From assembly GCA_002723085.1 (NCBI GenBank), contig PBNK01000041.1:1-64000 (forward strand): a stretch of 64,000 nucleotides of DNA. The letters are read 5' to 3'. Origin of the DNA: Crocinitomicaceae bacterium. Its GTDB lineage: Bacteria > Bacteroidota > Bacteroidia > Flavobacteriales_D > Parvicellaceae. Position 1 is the stretch's first letter. Each line of letters begins with the position of its first letter. Under the pieces are notes generated by a model. The model searched no databases. It saw only the letters and a list, made by a program, of their open reading frames with translations, and was not told where the DNA came from. A program made the translations under genes and the position numbers. Shown here one piece after another: positions 51,654-64,000 of the stretch.

Positions 51654-52202
51654 TTATTTTTTCTTTAAAGGGTTGATCATGACAATCATTTTCTTTCCTT
51701 GTAATTCTGGCATTTTTTCAATAACACCATAATCTTCTAATTCTTGCGCAAATTTAAGCAAAAGTATTTCTCCTCTGTCTTTATATATAATAGATCTTCC
51801 TTTAAAAAAAACAAATGCTTTAAGTTTTGCTCCTTCAGATAGGAATTTAATAGCATGTTTTAGTTTAAATTGAAAATCATGTTCATCAGTATTTGGACCG
51901 AATCTAATTTCTTTAATAACAACTTTAATCTGCTTTGATTTAAGTTCTTTTTGCTTTCTTTTTTGTTCGTATAAAAACTTTTTATAATCAATAATTTTAC
52001 AAACAGGAGGTTTTGCATTTGGAGATATCTCAACTAAATCTAACTCCATTTCTTCAGCCATTTTAACTGCTTTATGGGTTGGGTAAACTCCTTGTTCTAT
52101 TCCTTCACCAACTACTCTTACTTCAGGTACTCTGATTCTTTCGTTGATTCTATGCGGGTCCTCTTTAATAACCCTTCCTCTATTTGGTCTTCTAGGTCTG
52201 AT
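51654..52202 (-). CDS. infC: Translation initiation factor IF-3, apparent ATC start
   Basis: The first ATG (52061) lies inside the N-terminal domain: upstream in frame is RRPNRGRV, then [20 protein letters not shown], the standard IF-3 start. No ATG, GTG, TTG or CTG precedes it; ATC at 52200-52202 (read as Met, then RPRRPNRG) gives 182 residues, the normal length. IF-3 discriminates against non-AUG starts and often uses AUU/AUC itself for autoregulation, as known from E. coli. [19 protein letters not shown] and the C-terminal domain are intact. Confidence 0.92.
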   Translation of the reverse strand: MRPRRPNRGRVIKEDPHRINERIRVPEVRVVGEGIEQGVYPTHKAVKMAEEMELDLVEISPNAKPPVCKIIDYKKFLYEQKRKQKELKSKQIKVVIKEIRFGPNTDEHDFQFKLKHAIKFLSEGAKLKAFVFFKGRSIIYKDRGEILLLKFAQELEDYGVIEKMPELQGKKMIVMINPLKKK

Positions 52203-52231
52203 GTTTTTATTTTTTAATTATACTTATATTT

Positions 52232-54175
52232 TTATTCAAATTGGTCAACATTTTCATCAATTTGCTTTTGAATGAGTTTTGAGAACTCTTCTACAGTAAA
52301 TTGTCCAATATCACCTTTCGCTTGTTGTCTAACAGAAACTTTATTTTCTTTTGCCTCTTTCTCTCCTACAATTAGCATATAAGGAGTCTTTTGAAGCTCG
52401 GCATCACGGATTTTTCTGCCAATTTTTTCGTTCCTTTCATCAACAAGTCCGCGAATATCGTAATTTTTTAGAAGTTTTGAAACTTCTTTTGCATATTCAT
52501 TGTAGTGTTCGCTTATAGGAAGTATTGTAAATTGTTCTGGACTAAGCCAAAGTGGAAACTTTCCTCCAGTATGTTCAATCAATAATGCAATAAACCTTTC
52601 GAGAGATCCAAATGGAGCACGATGAATCATTATGGGTCTATGTTTTTCATTGTCAGATCCTGTATATTCAAGTTCAAAACGTTCAGGTAAATTATAATCT
52701 ACTTGAATTGTTCCCAATTGCCAAGACCTGTTTAAAGCGTCTTTAACCATAAAATCTAATTTAGGGCCATAAAATGCAGCTTCTCCATATTCTATTACTG
52801 TTTTAAGGTTTTTTTCATTAGCAACTTTTATAATAGCATCCTCGGCTTTGTTCCAATTTTCTTCCTTGCCAATATACTTTTCTGGTTTTTCTGGGTCACG
52901 TAATGAAACCTGTACAACAAAGTCTTTAAAGTCTAATGCCTTAAAAACGTACAATACCAAGTCTATTACTTTTTTAAACTCGTCTTCTAATTGGTCAGGT
53001 CTGCAAAAAATATGGGCATCATCTTGAGTAAACCCTCTTACTCTAGTTAATCCATGAAGTTCTCCGCTTTGTTCATACCTATAAACTGTCCCAAATTCTG
53101 CATACCTTACTGGTAAATCTTTATACGATTTTGGTGATGCTTTAAATACTTCGCAATGGTGAGGGCAATTCATTGGTTTCATTAGAAATTCTTCGCCCTC
53201 ATGTGGTGTTTTTATAGGTTGAAACGAGTCTTCACCGTATTTGTCATAATGACCAGAACATACGTATAAATCTTTATGTCCAATATGAGGAGTAGAAACT
53301 GGAAGATATCCAGCATTGATTTGAGCTTTCTTAAGAAAATCCATCAATCGTTCTCTAAGTTCTGCTCCTTTTGGGAGCCATAAAGGAAGCCCCAATCCAA
53401 CTCTTTCTGAAAAAGTGAAAAGTTCTAATTCTTTACCAAGTTTTCTATGGTCTCTTTTTTTTGCTTCTTCTATTTGTTCTAAGTGAATGTTTAATTCTTT
53501 TTGCTTTTGAAAGGTAACACCGTAAATTCTAGTAAGTTGTTTGTTTTTTTCATCGCCTCTCCAATAAGCACCAGCTATATTTAAAAGTTTTACAGCTTTA
53601 ATGAAACCTGTATGTGGAATATGAGGGCCTCGACATAAATCAGTGAAATTACCTTGGGTGTAAAAAGTAATTTCTCCATCTTTAAGATCATTGATTAGCT
53701 CTAGTTTATATGGGTCATTTTTTTTAGTAAAATAATCAAGAGCTTCTTGCTTTGAAACCTTTTTTCTTATGAAATTTTGTTTTTCTCTTGCAAGTTCTAA
53801 TATTTTTTGTTCAACTTTTATTAGATCTTTTTCAGATATTTCATAATCTCCAAAATCAACATCATAATAAAACCCATTTTCTATTGGGGGGCCAATTGCT
53901 AGTTTAATTCCAGGGTAAAAGAATTCAAGTGCTTCAGCCATTAGGTGAGCGCTACTATGCCAAAAGGTTGATTTTCCATTATTATCTTTAAAAGTGAGTA
54001 ATTTAAAATCAACATCTTCATTAATTTCTCTGTTAATATCCCATATTTCTCCATTTATTTCAGCTGCTAAAACTTGTCTAGCTAAGCCTTCACTTATGGA
54101 TTGAGCAATCTCAAAAGAGGTGATCCCTTTTTTTACTTTTCTTACAGATCCGTCAGGTAATTTTACTTCAATCAT
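52232..54175 (-). CDS. thrS: Threonyl-tRNA synthetase
   Basis: 647 residues from the ATG at 54175; a TTG just before it could also be read. N-terminal TGS domain ([12 protein letters not shown], about 1-60) and editing domain with [11 protein letters not shown] and a YCD-like C-rich [12 protein letters not shown]. The catalytic domain has [30 protein letters not shown] and [11 protein letters not shown], followed by the anticodon-binding domain (about 545-640). First gene of the thrS-infC-rpmI-rplT operon. Confidence 0.97.
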   Translation of the reverse strand: MIEVKLPDGSVRKVKKGITSFEIAQSISEGLARQVLAAEINGEIWDINREINEDVDFKLLTFKDNNGKSTFWHSSAHLMAEALEFFYPGIKLAIGPPIENGFYYDVDFGDYEISEKDLIKVEQKILELAREKQNFIRKKVSKQEALDYFTKKNDPYKLELINDLKDGEITFYTQGNFTDLCRGPHIPHTGFIKAVKLLNIAGAYWRGDEKNKQLTRIYGVTFQKQKELNIHLEQIEEAKKRDHRKLGKELELFTFSERVGLGLPLWLPKGAELRERLMDFLKKAQINAGYLPVSTPHIGHKDLYVCSGHYDKYGEDSFQPIKTPHEGEEFLMKPMNCPHHCEVFKASPKSYKDLPVRYAEFGTVYRYEQSGELHGLTRVRGFTQDDAHIFCRPDQLEDEFKKVIDLVLYVFKALDFKDFVVQVSLRDPEKPEKYIGKEENWNKAEDAIIKVANEKNLKTVIEYGEAAFYGPKLDFMVKDALNRSWQLGTIQVDYNLPERFELEYTGSDNEKHRPIMIHRAPFGSLERFIALLIEHTGGKFPLWLSPEQFTILPISEHYNEYAKEVSKLLKNYDIRGLVDERNEKIGRKIRDAELQKTPYMLIVGEKEAKENKVSVRQQAKGDIGQFTVEEFSKLIQKQIDENVDQFE

Positions 54176-54197
54176 CAAAGATTTTTTTTACAGATGG

Positions 54198-54205
54198 CAA
54201 ATATA
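54198..54205 (-). promoter_or_regulatory. Candidate -7 element TATATTTG for the thrS operon
   Basis: On the minus strand TATATTTG matches TAnnTTTG and lies 22 bases before the thrS ATG. It is identical to the candidate upstream of cphA. No convincing -33 element is seen. Confidence 0.4.
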
Positions 54206-54262
54206 ATGATTTAACAGAGATGAGAATGATGTTATTGAAATATTCATTTACTTTGTTAGAGA

Positions 54263-54694
54263 ATGAACCAAGAAATATTAGAGAGATATCATCAAACTAA
54301 CCATTTTGGAGATAAATTAGGCATTAAATTATCAATAAATGAACCTGGAAATGTAACTTATCAAGTTGAAGTCAAAAAAGAACATCTAGCAACATTAAAT
54401 TCTGTTCATGGAGGTTTTTTAGCCGCAATAATGGATCAAGTTGTTGGTACTTCAGCTTTAACAATTGCCACTATTGAAGGTAATGTGGTGTCAACTGTGG
54501 AGTTGAAAATGAATTTTTTATCAGGTGCATTTTTAGGGGATAAACTTGTTGCTAAAGGTATAGTTTTAAAAAAAGGCAAAAGGCTATTGGTGGTTGAAGG
54601 TAAAATTTACAATCAAAATGACAAACTTTTAGTAACTGGAATGGCTACTTTAAATGCTTATCCCTTTTCTAAAAGTGATATGAATTTTAAATAA
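54263..54694 (+). CDS. PaaI-family hot-dog thioesterase
   Basis: A 143-residue protein with HFGDKLGIKL near the start and LATLNSVHGGFLAAIMDQV, where the His-Gly-Gly and downstream Asp are typical of PaaI/YbgC-like thioesterases. STVELKMNFLSGA follows. It probably hydrolyses an acyl- or aryl-CoA thioester; the substrate is unknown. It lies 8 bases ahead of the large Asp-box gene, so the two may be co-transcribed. Confidence 0.88.
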   Translation: MNQEILERYHQTNHFGDKLGIKLSINEPGNVTYQVEVKKEHLATLNSVHGGFLAAIMDQVVGTSALTIATIEGNVVSTVELKMNFLSGAFLGDKLVAKGIVLKKGKRLLVVEGKIYNQNDKLLVTGMATLNAYPFSKSDMNFK

Positions 54695-54702
54695 ATAATA
54701 AA

Positions 54703-57700
54703 ATGAGAAAAAATATATTTTGGCTATTACCAATTATACTATTTGTTAGTGCTATAACACCTAAAAAGAAAAAAGAAAAAGAAAAAACCCCTTTAGAAAA
54801 ATTAAGTATTAATGGTCTTAAATTTAGATGCGTTGGACCTGCTTTAACTGCTGGTAGAATATCAGATATTGCTGTAAATCCCAATAATAATTCTGAGTAT
54901 TATTTAGCTGTTGCGTCAGGTGGTGTTTGGAAAACTTCCAATTCAGGTAATACCTATCATCCTATTTTTGATTCTCAAGGTTCTTATAGTATAGGTTGTA
55001 TTACCATAGACCCCTCAAATGAACATGTTATTTGGGTAGGTTCTGGAGAGAATAATAACCAAAGAAGCGTTGCTTATGGAGATGGGGTTTATAAAAGTAA
55101 TGATGGTGGAAAATCTTGGAAGAATAAAGGATTGAAAAGTTCAGAACATATTGGAATGATTAAAGTTCATCCTGAAAATTCAAATTGTGTTTTTGTAGCA
55201 GCTTATGGGCCACTATGGTCAGATGGTGGAGAAAGAGGATTGTATAAAACAGTTGATGGAGGAGAAAGTTGGAAATTAATTTTAGAAGTAGATGAAAATA
55301 CTGGTGTTAATGAAGTTCATATTGATCCTAATCACCCTAATATAATGTACGCTACAGCCCATCAAAGAAGAAGACATGTTTATACATACGTTGGTGGAGG
55401 TCCCGGTTCAAAAATATATAAATCAATTGATGGGGGAGATAATTGGTTCGAGCTTAAAAACGGTCTTCCTAGTTCAATAAAGGGAAGAGTAGGTATGGCA
55501 GTATCTCCAGTTAATAGTGATATTTTGTATGCTATAATTGAAGCTGAAAAAGATAATCAAGGAGTGTATAAATCAATTGATAGAGGTGCTAGTTGGTCAA
55601 AAGTGAATAAATATGTGACCAGTGGTAATTATTATCAAGAAATTATTTGTGATCCAAATGATGAAAATGTTCTTTACTTTATGGATACTTGGTTGCATTA
55701 TAGTAAAGATGGAGGAAGAACTATTGAAAAAACTGGAGAAAAAAGTAAGCATGTTGATAATCATTGCATGTGGATAGATCCAAATGACACTGATCACTGG
55801 ATAGTCGGTTGTGACGGTGGTGTATATGAAACTTGGGATCATGCATCAAACTGGGATTTTAAATCAAATTTACCAATTACACAATTTTATAAAGTAGCAG
55901 TTGATAACGATTTCCCTTTTTATAATATTTATGGAGGAACTCAAGATAATAATAGTTTAGGTGGACCTTCAAGAACAATCAATAATCACGGAATCAGAAA
56001 TGCAGATTGGTACATTACCAATGGAGGAGATGGTTTTGAGAGTGCTATAGATCCAAATAATCCAAATATAGTATATGCTCAATCTCAGTATGGTTGGCTA
56101 GTAAGATATGATAGGTTGTCTGGAGAAAAAATGGGAATAAAGCCTATGGCGGCAAAAGGTGAAAAGCCACTTAGATGGAATTGGGATGCTCCTCTCATTA
56201 TTAGCCCTCATAACAATGAAAGACTATATTTTGCTGCAAATAAGTTATTTATGAGTAACAATAAAGGTGATTCTTGGGAATGTATAAGTCCGGATATGTC
56301 AAGGCAAATTGATAGAAACCAATTGAAGGTAATGGGTAGAATTCAGAGTTCTGATGCAATTATGAAAAATAAATCTACAACAATGTATGGAAATGTTGTA
56401 GCATTAGATGAGTCTCCAATAAAAGAGGGTCTTTTGTATGTTGGATCTGACGATGGTTTAATTCATGTTAGTCATAATAATGGTGAATCTTGGAATACAA
56501 TAAAAAGCATTAAGGGTATACCTGATACTACTTATGTGAACGCATTGCTGGCTTCACAGCATGTTGAAGGTAAGGTTTTTGCTGTATTTAACAATCATAA
56601 AAGAGGTGATTTTAAACCTTATGTTTACGTAAGTACAGATAATGGAAAAACTTGGAAATCAATAACTTCAAATCTTCCAATTAAAGGAACAGTTTATGAT
56701 ATCGCAGAAGATCATATTGATCCAAATTTATTATTTGTTGGAACTGAATTTGGTGTATTTTTCACTATTGATGGTGGCAAAGAATGGAAGCAGATTAAAG
56801 CTGGTTTACCAACAATTGCAGTCAAAGATTTAGAAATTCAAAAAAGAGAAAATGATTTGGTTTTGGCCACTTTTGGAAGAAGTTTTTATGTTCTTGATGA
56901 TTACTCTTCTCTTAGAACTTTGAATAACAAAATTCTAGAAAAGGCTCATATTTTCCCTGTTAAAAAAGCATTAATGTATATTGATGCCAGACCTTTAGGT
57001 TTAAGAGGGAAAGGGTCACAAGGTGAAAGTCATTATACGGCAGATAATCCTCCAATTGGGGCCGTGTTTACATATTTTTTCAATGATACATTAATGTCTG
57101 AAAAGGAAATTAGACAAAAGAAAGAAAATAAGTTAATTAAAGAAGGTAAAGATGTTAAATACCCTTCAATTAATGAATTAAAAAAAGAAGATAGAGAAAT
57201 AGACCCTTATTTACTATTTACAATTTACGATGAAAAGGGCAATGAGTTAAGGAAATTAATAGAGAAACCTAAGCTAGGTATAAATAGAATTGTATGGAAT
57301 TTTAGGTTAACTCCTCAAAGTTCTATACAACTAAATGTATCTAAGCCAGGAAGATATGGAGAAGCAACAAAAGGACCTTTAGCATTACCAGGAAATTACA
57401 GTGTTTCTATGCATAAGGTTGTTGATAGAACCCCTACTTTATTGGTTGATAAAACTCCTTTTTCTTGTGTTTGGTTGGATAAGTTATCTACACCAACTGA
57501 AAATAAAGAAGATTTATTGGCATTTCAAGTGAAGGTTGATAAACTAAGAAAAGCAGTAGATGCTTCTGGAAAAGTTTTGAATGATTTGAATAAAAGATTG
57601 AATTTTATTGAATCAGCTATTAAATCATATCCTAATTTAGATTTAAATAAACTCAAAGACATTCATTCTTTGAATAGCTTAAGCCATTCTTTAAGCATTC

Positions 57701-57981
57701 AATTATATGGTGATCCCTCATTGTCTAAAAGAGACATTGAGCAAAAAGAAAGTATTTCAAGTAGGGTAGGAATTATTATTTGGAACATGTGGAGAAGTCG
57801 TTCAAACCCTACAGAAACCAATAAAATACTTTATAATTCAGCTGGTGAAGATTTCACTTTATTGGTTCCTGAAATAAATAAGTTTGATAAAGGAGTTAAA
57901 GATTTAGAAAATTATCTTGAAGATAATCAGGTTCCTTATACACCTGGTAGAAGTTTGATAATTGATTGGAAAATGGACTAA
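54703..57981 (+). CDS. Exported Asp-box (sortilin/Vps10-like) beta-propeller protein
   Basis: A 1092-residue protein with a signal peptide (about 1-20), followed by a Lys/Glu-rich linker. About nine Asp-box repeats of the S-x-D-x-G-x-x-W type lie between residues 75 and 690 (KSNDGGKSW, KTVDGGESW, KSIDGGDNW, VSTDNGKTW, FTIDGGKEW), forming one or two beta-propellers like sialidases and Vps10/sortilin proteins. A C-terminal region at about 730-1090 has beta strands and a helical segment (VDKLRKAVDASGKVLNDL). No glycosidase catalytic set is evident. In Bacteroidota such proteins are secreted with unknown ligands. No type IX sorting domain is seen at the C-terminus. Confidence 0.85.
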   Translation: MRKNIFWLLPIILFVSAITPKKKKEKEKTPLEKLSINGLKFRCVGPALTAGRISDIAVNPNNNSEYYLAVASGGVWKTSNSGNTYHPIFDSQGSYSIGCITIDPSNEHVIWVGSGENNNQRSVAYGDGVYKSNDGGKSWKNKGLKSSEHIGMIKVHPENSNCVFVAAYGPLWSDGGERGLYKTVDGGESWKLILEVDENTGVNEVHIDPNHPNIMYATAHQRRRHVYTYVGGGPGSKIYKSIDGGDNWFELKNGLPSSIKGRVGMAVSPVNSDILYAIIEAEKDNQGVYKSIDRGASWSKVNKYVTSGNYYQEIICDPNDENVLYFMDTWLHYSKDGGRTIEKTGEKSKHVDNHCMWIDPNDTDHWIVGCDGGVYETWDHASNWDFKSNLPITQFYKVAVDNDFPFYNIYGGTQDNNSLGGPSRTINNHGIRNADWYITNGGDGFESAIDPNNPNIVYAQSQYGWLVRYDRLSGEKMGIKPMAAKGEKPLRWNWDAPLIISPHNNERLYFAANKLFMSNNKGDSWECISPDMSRQIDRNQLKVMGRIQSSDAIMKNKSTTMYGNVVALDESPIKEGLLYVGSDDGLIHVSHNNGESWNTIKSIKGIPDTTYVNALLASQHVEGKVFAVFNNHKRGDFKPYVYVSTDNGKTWKSITSNLPIKGTVYDIAEDHIDPNLLFVGTEFGVFFTIDGGKEWKQIKAGLPTIAVKDLEIQKRENDLVLATFGRSFYVLDDYSSLRTLNNKILEKAHIFPVKKALMYIDARPLGLRGKGSQGESHYTADNPPIGAVFTYFFNDTLMSEKEIRQKKENKLIKEGKDVKYPSINELKKEDREIDPYLLFTIYDEKGNELRKLIEKPKLGINRIVWNFRLTPQSSIQLNVSKPGRYGEATKGPLALPGNYSVSMHKVVDRTPTLLVDKTPFSCVWLDKLSTPTENKEDLLAFQVKVDKLRKAVDASGKVLNDLNKRLNFIESAIKSYPNLDLNKLKDIHSLNSLSHSLSIQLYGDPSLSKRDIEQKESISSRVGIIIWNMWRSRSNPTETNKILYNSAGEDFTLLVPEINKFDKGVKDLENYLEDNQVPYTPGRSLIIDWKMD

Positions 57982-57990
57982 ATATGATAT

Positions 57991-59151
57991 TTAGTTAATT
58001 ACACCTGATCCAATTAATTCATCTTGATCATACCATGCTATAAATTGTCCTGGTGTAATTCCTCTTTGATCGTTGTCGAACAATACTTCCATACCTTCCT
58101 CTTTGATCGTGAAAGTTGCCTTTGTTAATTCTTGTCGGTATCTAATTCTACAGTGAAATTTTTTTGTTTCTCCAACATCTAACTTAAGATCTTCTCTAAG
58201 CCAGTGTATGTCGTTTTGTTTTATAGTTAGTCCTTTTCGGTATAATCCTTTATGCTTTTCGCCTTGACCAACATAAATAATGTTTTTAGAAGTGTCAGTA
58301 CCTATTACAAATAAAGGCTTTGGAGTGCCCCCAATTTGAAGTCCTTTTCTTTGTCCTACAGTATAATAATGAGCACCATTGTGTTTGCCAATTACTTTTC
58401 CTTGAGATTTATCTAAATTATAAGTGTTAAAAAAGTCTTTTTCCTTTTGGTAAGTAAACATTTTATTGTCAGACTCTATTTCAATAACATCTCCATTTTT
58501 TGGTTTAAGTTGTTGTTGTAAAAAAACAGGAAGTTTTACTTTACCTATAAAGCACAACCCTTGAGAATCTTTTTTTTCAGCTGTATTTAACCCAATTTTA
58601 CGTGCTATATCTCTAACTTCTTTTTTTTGAAGTTCTCCAATTGGGAATAATGCTTTACTTAATTGTTCTTGATTTACCTGACATAAAAAATAACTTTGAT
58701 CTTTATTGTTGTCTTTTCCAGATAAAAGTTTGTGAATGTTTTTTCCTTTTTTAGAAATTGTTTGTTTTATACAATAATGTCCAGTAGCTACATAGTCAGC
58801 ACCTAACTCTAATGCTTTTTTAAGGAAAATATCAAATTTTATTTCCCTATTGCACAATATATCTGGATTTGGGGTTCTTCCAACTTTATATTCGTTAAAC
58901 ATATAGTTTACAATTCTTTCTTTGTATTCATTACTGAAATCTATTACTTGGAAGGGGATACCTAGTTTTTCAGCAACTTGTAAAGCATCGTTACTATCTT
59001 CAATCCATGGGCATTCATCACTAATTGTAACCGAATCATCGTTCCAGTTTCTCATAAATAAACCTATAACGTTATATCCTTGCTCAATTAGTAAATGAGC
59101 TGCTACGCTAGAATCTACACCGCCCGAAAGACCAACTACTACAGTTTTCAT
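57991..59151 (-). CDS. mnmA: tRNA-specific 2-thiouridylase MnmA
   Basis: 386 residues with PP-loop [15 protein letters not shown] near the N-terminus. Catalytic Cys100 is in [12 protein letters not shown] and Cys200 in SQGLCFIGK, and the C-terminal beta-barrel contains YTVGQRKGL and GQFIAWYD. It makes 2-thiouridine at the wobble position of tRNA-Lys, -Glu and -Gln using sulfur relayed by other proteins. Divergent from the FadH-like gene. Confidence 0.97.
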   Translation of the reverse strand: MKTVVVGLSGGVDSSVAAHLLIEQGYNVIGLFMRNWNDDSVTISDECPWIEDSNDALQVAEKLGIPFQVIDFSNEYKERIVNYMFNEYKVGRTPNPDILCNREIKFDIFLKKALELGADYVATGHYCIKQTISKKGKNIHKLLSGKDNNKDQSYFLCQVNQEQLSKALFPIGELQKKEVRDIARKIGLNTAEKKDSQGLCFIGKVKLPVFLQQQLKPKNGDVIEIESDNKMFTYQKEKDFFNTYNLDKSQGKVIGKHNGAHYYTVGQRKGLQIGGTPKPLFVIGTDTSKNIIYVGQGEKHKGLYRKGLTIKQNDIHWLREDLKLDVGETKKFHCRIRYRQELTKATFTIKEEGMEVLFDNDQRGITPGQFIAWYDQDELIGSGVIN

Positions 59152-59237
59152 AGTGCAAAAATAATTTTATAAATGATTTCTTACTTATACATGATTATAA
59201 TTGTTTAATTTTTACTCTTATATTTAAGAGAAATTAA

Positions 59238-61977
<2,740 letters not shown>

Positions 61978-61999
61978 AAAGATTAAATTTCCTACAAGA

Positions 62000-62473
62000 T
62001 TAATACTTAATATTTAGTTTTTTATAAATAAAATGCATTAACCATGCTGGTCCTATTAATAAGAATTGAAGGTCTCTTAAAAAGGATGGTTTTTTCCCTT
62101 CTATATTGTGTCCTATAAATTGAAAAATCCATGCCACAATAAAAACAATAACAGAAATCCATAAAATAGAAAGTTGTAATAAAATAATTTTATTACATAT
62201 GAATAAACATAATATTGAGAAAAGACTCATCCCTATAGTAAGTTGAAAAGACATTGTTAGGTAATAAATCATTACAAGAACAATAGATATTGATGCCCAA
62301 TTTAAATAGTTTTTGTCTATTGAAAAATTTGAAAGTAAATCAAAAGGAATTGCTCTAACCAATCCGACTATGCTAAAATAAATTAATGGAACACATATCC
62401 AATGAATCAATTTATTTGTCTTGTTCTGATGGCTTTCTCCATACTCGTCAAGTAAAGCATCAATTTTTTTCAT
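62000..62473 (-). CDS. DUF962 (Mpo1-like) membrane protein
   Basis: A 157-residue protein with four hydrophobic segments and the DUF962 hallmarks MKKIDALLDEYGESHQNKTNK, IHWICVPLIYFS, AWIFQFIGHNIEGKKPSFL and a C-terminal LLIGPAWLMHF. Yeast Mpo1 is an iron-dependent dioxygenase acting on 2-hydroxy fatty acids in alpha-oxidation. The His residues in the two motifs fit metal binding. That activity has not been shown for this protein. It lies in an operon 22 bases from genes on both sides. Confidence 0.9.
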   Translation of the reverse strand: MKKIDALLDEYGESHQNKTNKLIHWICVPLIYFSIVGLVRAIPFDLLSNFSIDKNYLNWASISIVLVMIYYLTMSFQLTIGMSLFSILCLFICNKIILLQLSILWISVIVFIVAWIFQFIGHNIEGKKPSFLRDLQFLLIGPAWLMHFIYKKLNIKY

Positions 62474-62495
62474 AATCCTAAATATACGAAATTAT

Positions 62496-63434
62496 TCAAA
62501 AAGGCAGTTTAGCTAAATCCACATTTCCTCCAGTAATAATGATTCCAACTTTTTGCTTTTTAAATTTAGATTTATTTTTCAATAATATAGCTAAGGGGAC
62601 AGCGCATGAGGGTTCGATTATAATTTTCATTCTTTCCCAAATTAATCTCATTGCATAAATAATTTCATCTTCTTTACAAGTAAAAATATCTGTCACATGT
62701 TTTTGTATTATTTCAAAACCTTTATCTCCTAAACTTGTTCTTAATCCATCAGCAATTGTGTTAGGATTTATCATTGGAATAATTTCACCTTTTTTAAAAG
62801 ATCTAAATGCATCGTCAGCTCCTTCTGGTTCAGCTCCATAAACTTTTGCTTTAGAAAAATAAGTTGCAGCAAGTGCAGTCCCACTTATTAATCCACCACC
62901 ACCAACAGGGGCTATTATTGAATCTAAATTTTTAGTTTGTTCAAGTAGTTCTATTGTTGCAGTACTGTTTCCAGCAATGACATCATAGCAATTGTAAGGA
63001 TGAAGAAAAGAGGCTCCAGTCTTATTAACAAATTCATTTGCTGTTGTTTCTCTAGCTTCTAAAGTTGGTTCACATTCTATTACGCTAGCACCATATCCTT
63101 TTACGGCTTCTTTTTTAACATTAGGAGCATTGTTGGGCATTATAATAGTTGCTTTTGTTTGACTTAATTTTGCACTTAATGCAACTGCTTGTCCAAAATT
63201 TCCAGATGAATGTGTAGTTACACCTAAGTGTCTTTCAGTTTCAGATAGTTGTAATAAAGCATTGCTAGCCCCTCTCATTTTAAAAGCTCCCATTTTTTGA
63301 AAATTCTCACATTTAAAATATATCCTACACCCAGCTATTTTATTAATGCTTTCAGATTTTAAAACAGGTGTTTTATGAATAAAATGTTTAATTCTTTCAT
63401 GAGCTTTTATTAGCTCTTTATCAGATGGAATCAT
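62496..63434 (-). CDS. Threonine/serine dehydratase (PLP fold type II)
   Basis: A 312-residue PLP enzyme. Schiff-base Lys52 is in KMGAFKMRGASNAL, followed by SSGNFGQAVALSAKL and the glycine-rich phosphate loop PVGGGGLISG; ITGGNVD lies near the end. The length excludes the ACT regulatory domain of biosynthetic IlvA. It may be a catabolic threonine/serine dehydratase or a serine/aspartate racemase-type enzyme; these cannot be separated by eye. The asparaginase-like gene ends 2 bases upstream, suggesting an amino-acid breakdown operon. Confidence 0.88.
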   Translation of the reverse strand: MIPSDKELIKAHERIKHFIHKTPVLKSESINKIAGCRIYFKCENFQKMGAFKMRGASNALLQLSETERHLGVTTHSSGNFGQAVALSAKLSQTKATIIMPNNAPNVKKEAVKGYGASVIECEPTLEARETTANEFVNKTGASFLHPYNCYDVIAGNSTATIELLEQTKNLDSIIAPVGGGGLISGTALAATYFSKAKVYGAEPEGADDAFRSFKKGEIIPMINPNTIADGLRTSLGDKGFEIIQKHVTDIFTCKEDEIIYAMRLIWERMKIIIEPSCAVPLAILLKNKSKFKKQKVGIIITGGNVDLAKLPF

Positions 63435-63436
63435 TT

Positions 63437-63928
63437 TTAATTTTTTAGTTCGTATTTACCAGATTTTAAATTTCGTGTAAACTCTTTGTGTTTGGCAATA
63501 ATTCCATTAATACAAATGTAGATTCCATTAGGAAGTGTTTGAAGACCAGAAACTGCCATGCCTATATTAAAATCAGCATCAGAATCTTTAAATTTTGATG
63601 GTAAAAAAGATCCTGTAATGACGATAGTTTTATCTTTTACTTTATTAAGGTGTTTTGCAGTTTCAAGTAGAGTATCTGTTCCATGAGTAATTAAAATCTT
63701 AGAATAGTTAGTTTCTAAACAATAGTTAAATATTTTCTCTCTATCTTTTTTAGAAATTTCTTGACTGTCTTTTTTACATATTTCTTCAACTTCAAATGAA
63801 TAATTAGTTGGAATTTTATTTAAAATTGAATTTATTGCTGGAGCTGCAATTTCAAAAGCCCATCCATTTTTGTTTTTTGGATAATCTTTATCAATTGTTC
63901 CACCTGTTTGAATACAAAGAAATTTCAC
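63437..63928 (-). CDS. Single-domain asparaginase-like protein
   Basis: 163 residues from GTG at 63926-63928. It contains the asparaginase N-domain motifs: QTGGTIDKDYP with the first nucleophile Thr, THGTDTLLETA with the second Thr-Asp pair, and TGSFLPSKFKDSDADFNIG. A standard type I/II asparaginase has about 325 residues and needs a C-terminal domain, which is absent here. The stop is close to the next gene (2 bases), so this is a compact form rather than a frameshift remnant. Activity is uncertain. Short asparaginase-domain proteins of this size do exist in bacteria. Confidence 0.82.
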   Translation of the reverse strand: MKFLCIQTGGTIDKDYPKNKNGWAFEIAAPAINSILNKIPTNYSFEVEEICKKDSQEISKKDREKIFNYCLETNYSKILITHGTDTLLETAKHLNKVKDKTIVITGSFLPSKFKDSDADFNIGMAVSGLQTLPNGIYICINGIIAKHKEFTRNLKSGKYELKN

Positions 63929-64000
63929 GCTTAAAAGTTACTTAAAAAACAAAATAAATCAATTAATTTGTACTTACATTAATTGGTAGTTTTTTTTAAT

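Overview
The window is an AT-rich (about 30% GC by eye), densely coding chromosomal segment from a member of the Bacteroidota, most likely a marine, streamlined Flavobacteriales species. Evidence for this: a type IX secretion sorting domain, a HmuY/TonB pair, GLPGLI, GWxTD and DUF4294 proteins, bacillithiol deacetylase BshB1, TAnnTTTG-type promoter elements, few Shine-Dalgarno sequences, and the thrS-infC-rpmI-rplT block. No CRISPR array, insertion sequence, prophage or rRNA is visible. No stretch longer than about 200 bases lacks a gene.

Layout. 1-4.6 kb: heme/iron locus (two HmuY-like proteins flanking a TonB receptor, divergent from an FTR1 iron permease, with two matching 18-bp palindromic sites between). 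4.6-5.8 kb: DUF423 and DUF4476 proteins. 5.8-11.8 kb: saccharopine dehydrogenase-like enzyme and a complete cyanophycin cassette (cphA, cphB, isoaspartyl peptidase). 11.9-16.6 kb: formate module fhs-fdhD-molybdopterin oxidoreductase. 16.8-19.1 kb: tandem fatty-acid desaturases. 19.1-21.2 kb: hutG-hutF. 21.3-27.7 kb: MoxR ATPase, GLPGLI/outer-membrane barrel pair, mtaB, glutathione peroxidase. 27.7-32.7 kb: large beta-helix surface protein, SDR enzyme, XerD-type recombinase. 32.7-35.8 kb: tRNA-Ser(TGA), hisS overlapping hutH. 35.7-43.8 kb: GWxTD/glycosyltransferase/MORN-like operon, DUF4294, zinc phospholipase-like, small unknowns, DUF4442, 5-formyl-THF cyclo-ligase, thioredoxin-like protein. 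43.8-49 kb: M28 peptidase-bshB1-lipoprotein operon facing the Kdo operon kdsB-kdsD-kdsA. 49-54.2 kb: pdxH-glycosyltransferase, then thrS-infC-rpmI-rplT. 54.3-64 kb: thioesterase, Asp-box (sortilin-like) protein, mnmA, FadH-like reductase, and an operon of small asparaginase, Thr/Ser dehydratase, DUF962 protein and glycosyltransferase.

How it fits together. A nitrogen-handling theme recurs: cyanophycin synthesis and breakdown, histidine degradation (hutH, hutF, hutG), asparaginase and dehydratase. HutG releases formate, which the fhs/formate dehydrogenase module nearby could capture or oxidise.

The most unusual signals are: (i) genes whose coding signal clearly extends upstream past any ATG/GTG/TTG codon and so appear to start at ATT or ATC (second desaturase, MORN-like protein, infC itself); (ii) the paired operators in the iron locus; (iii) the compact cyanophycin cassette; and (iv) convergent genes whose stop codons abut with zero spacing. 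No wholly novel multi-gene defence or mobile system was recognised.
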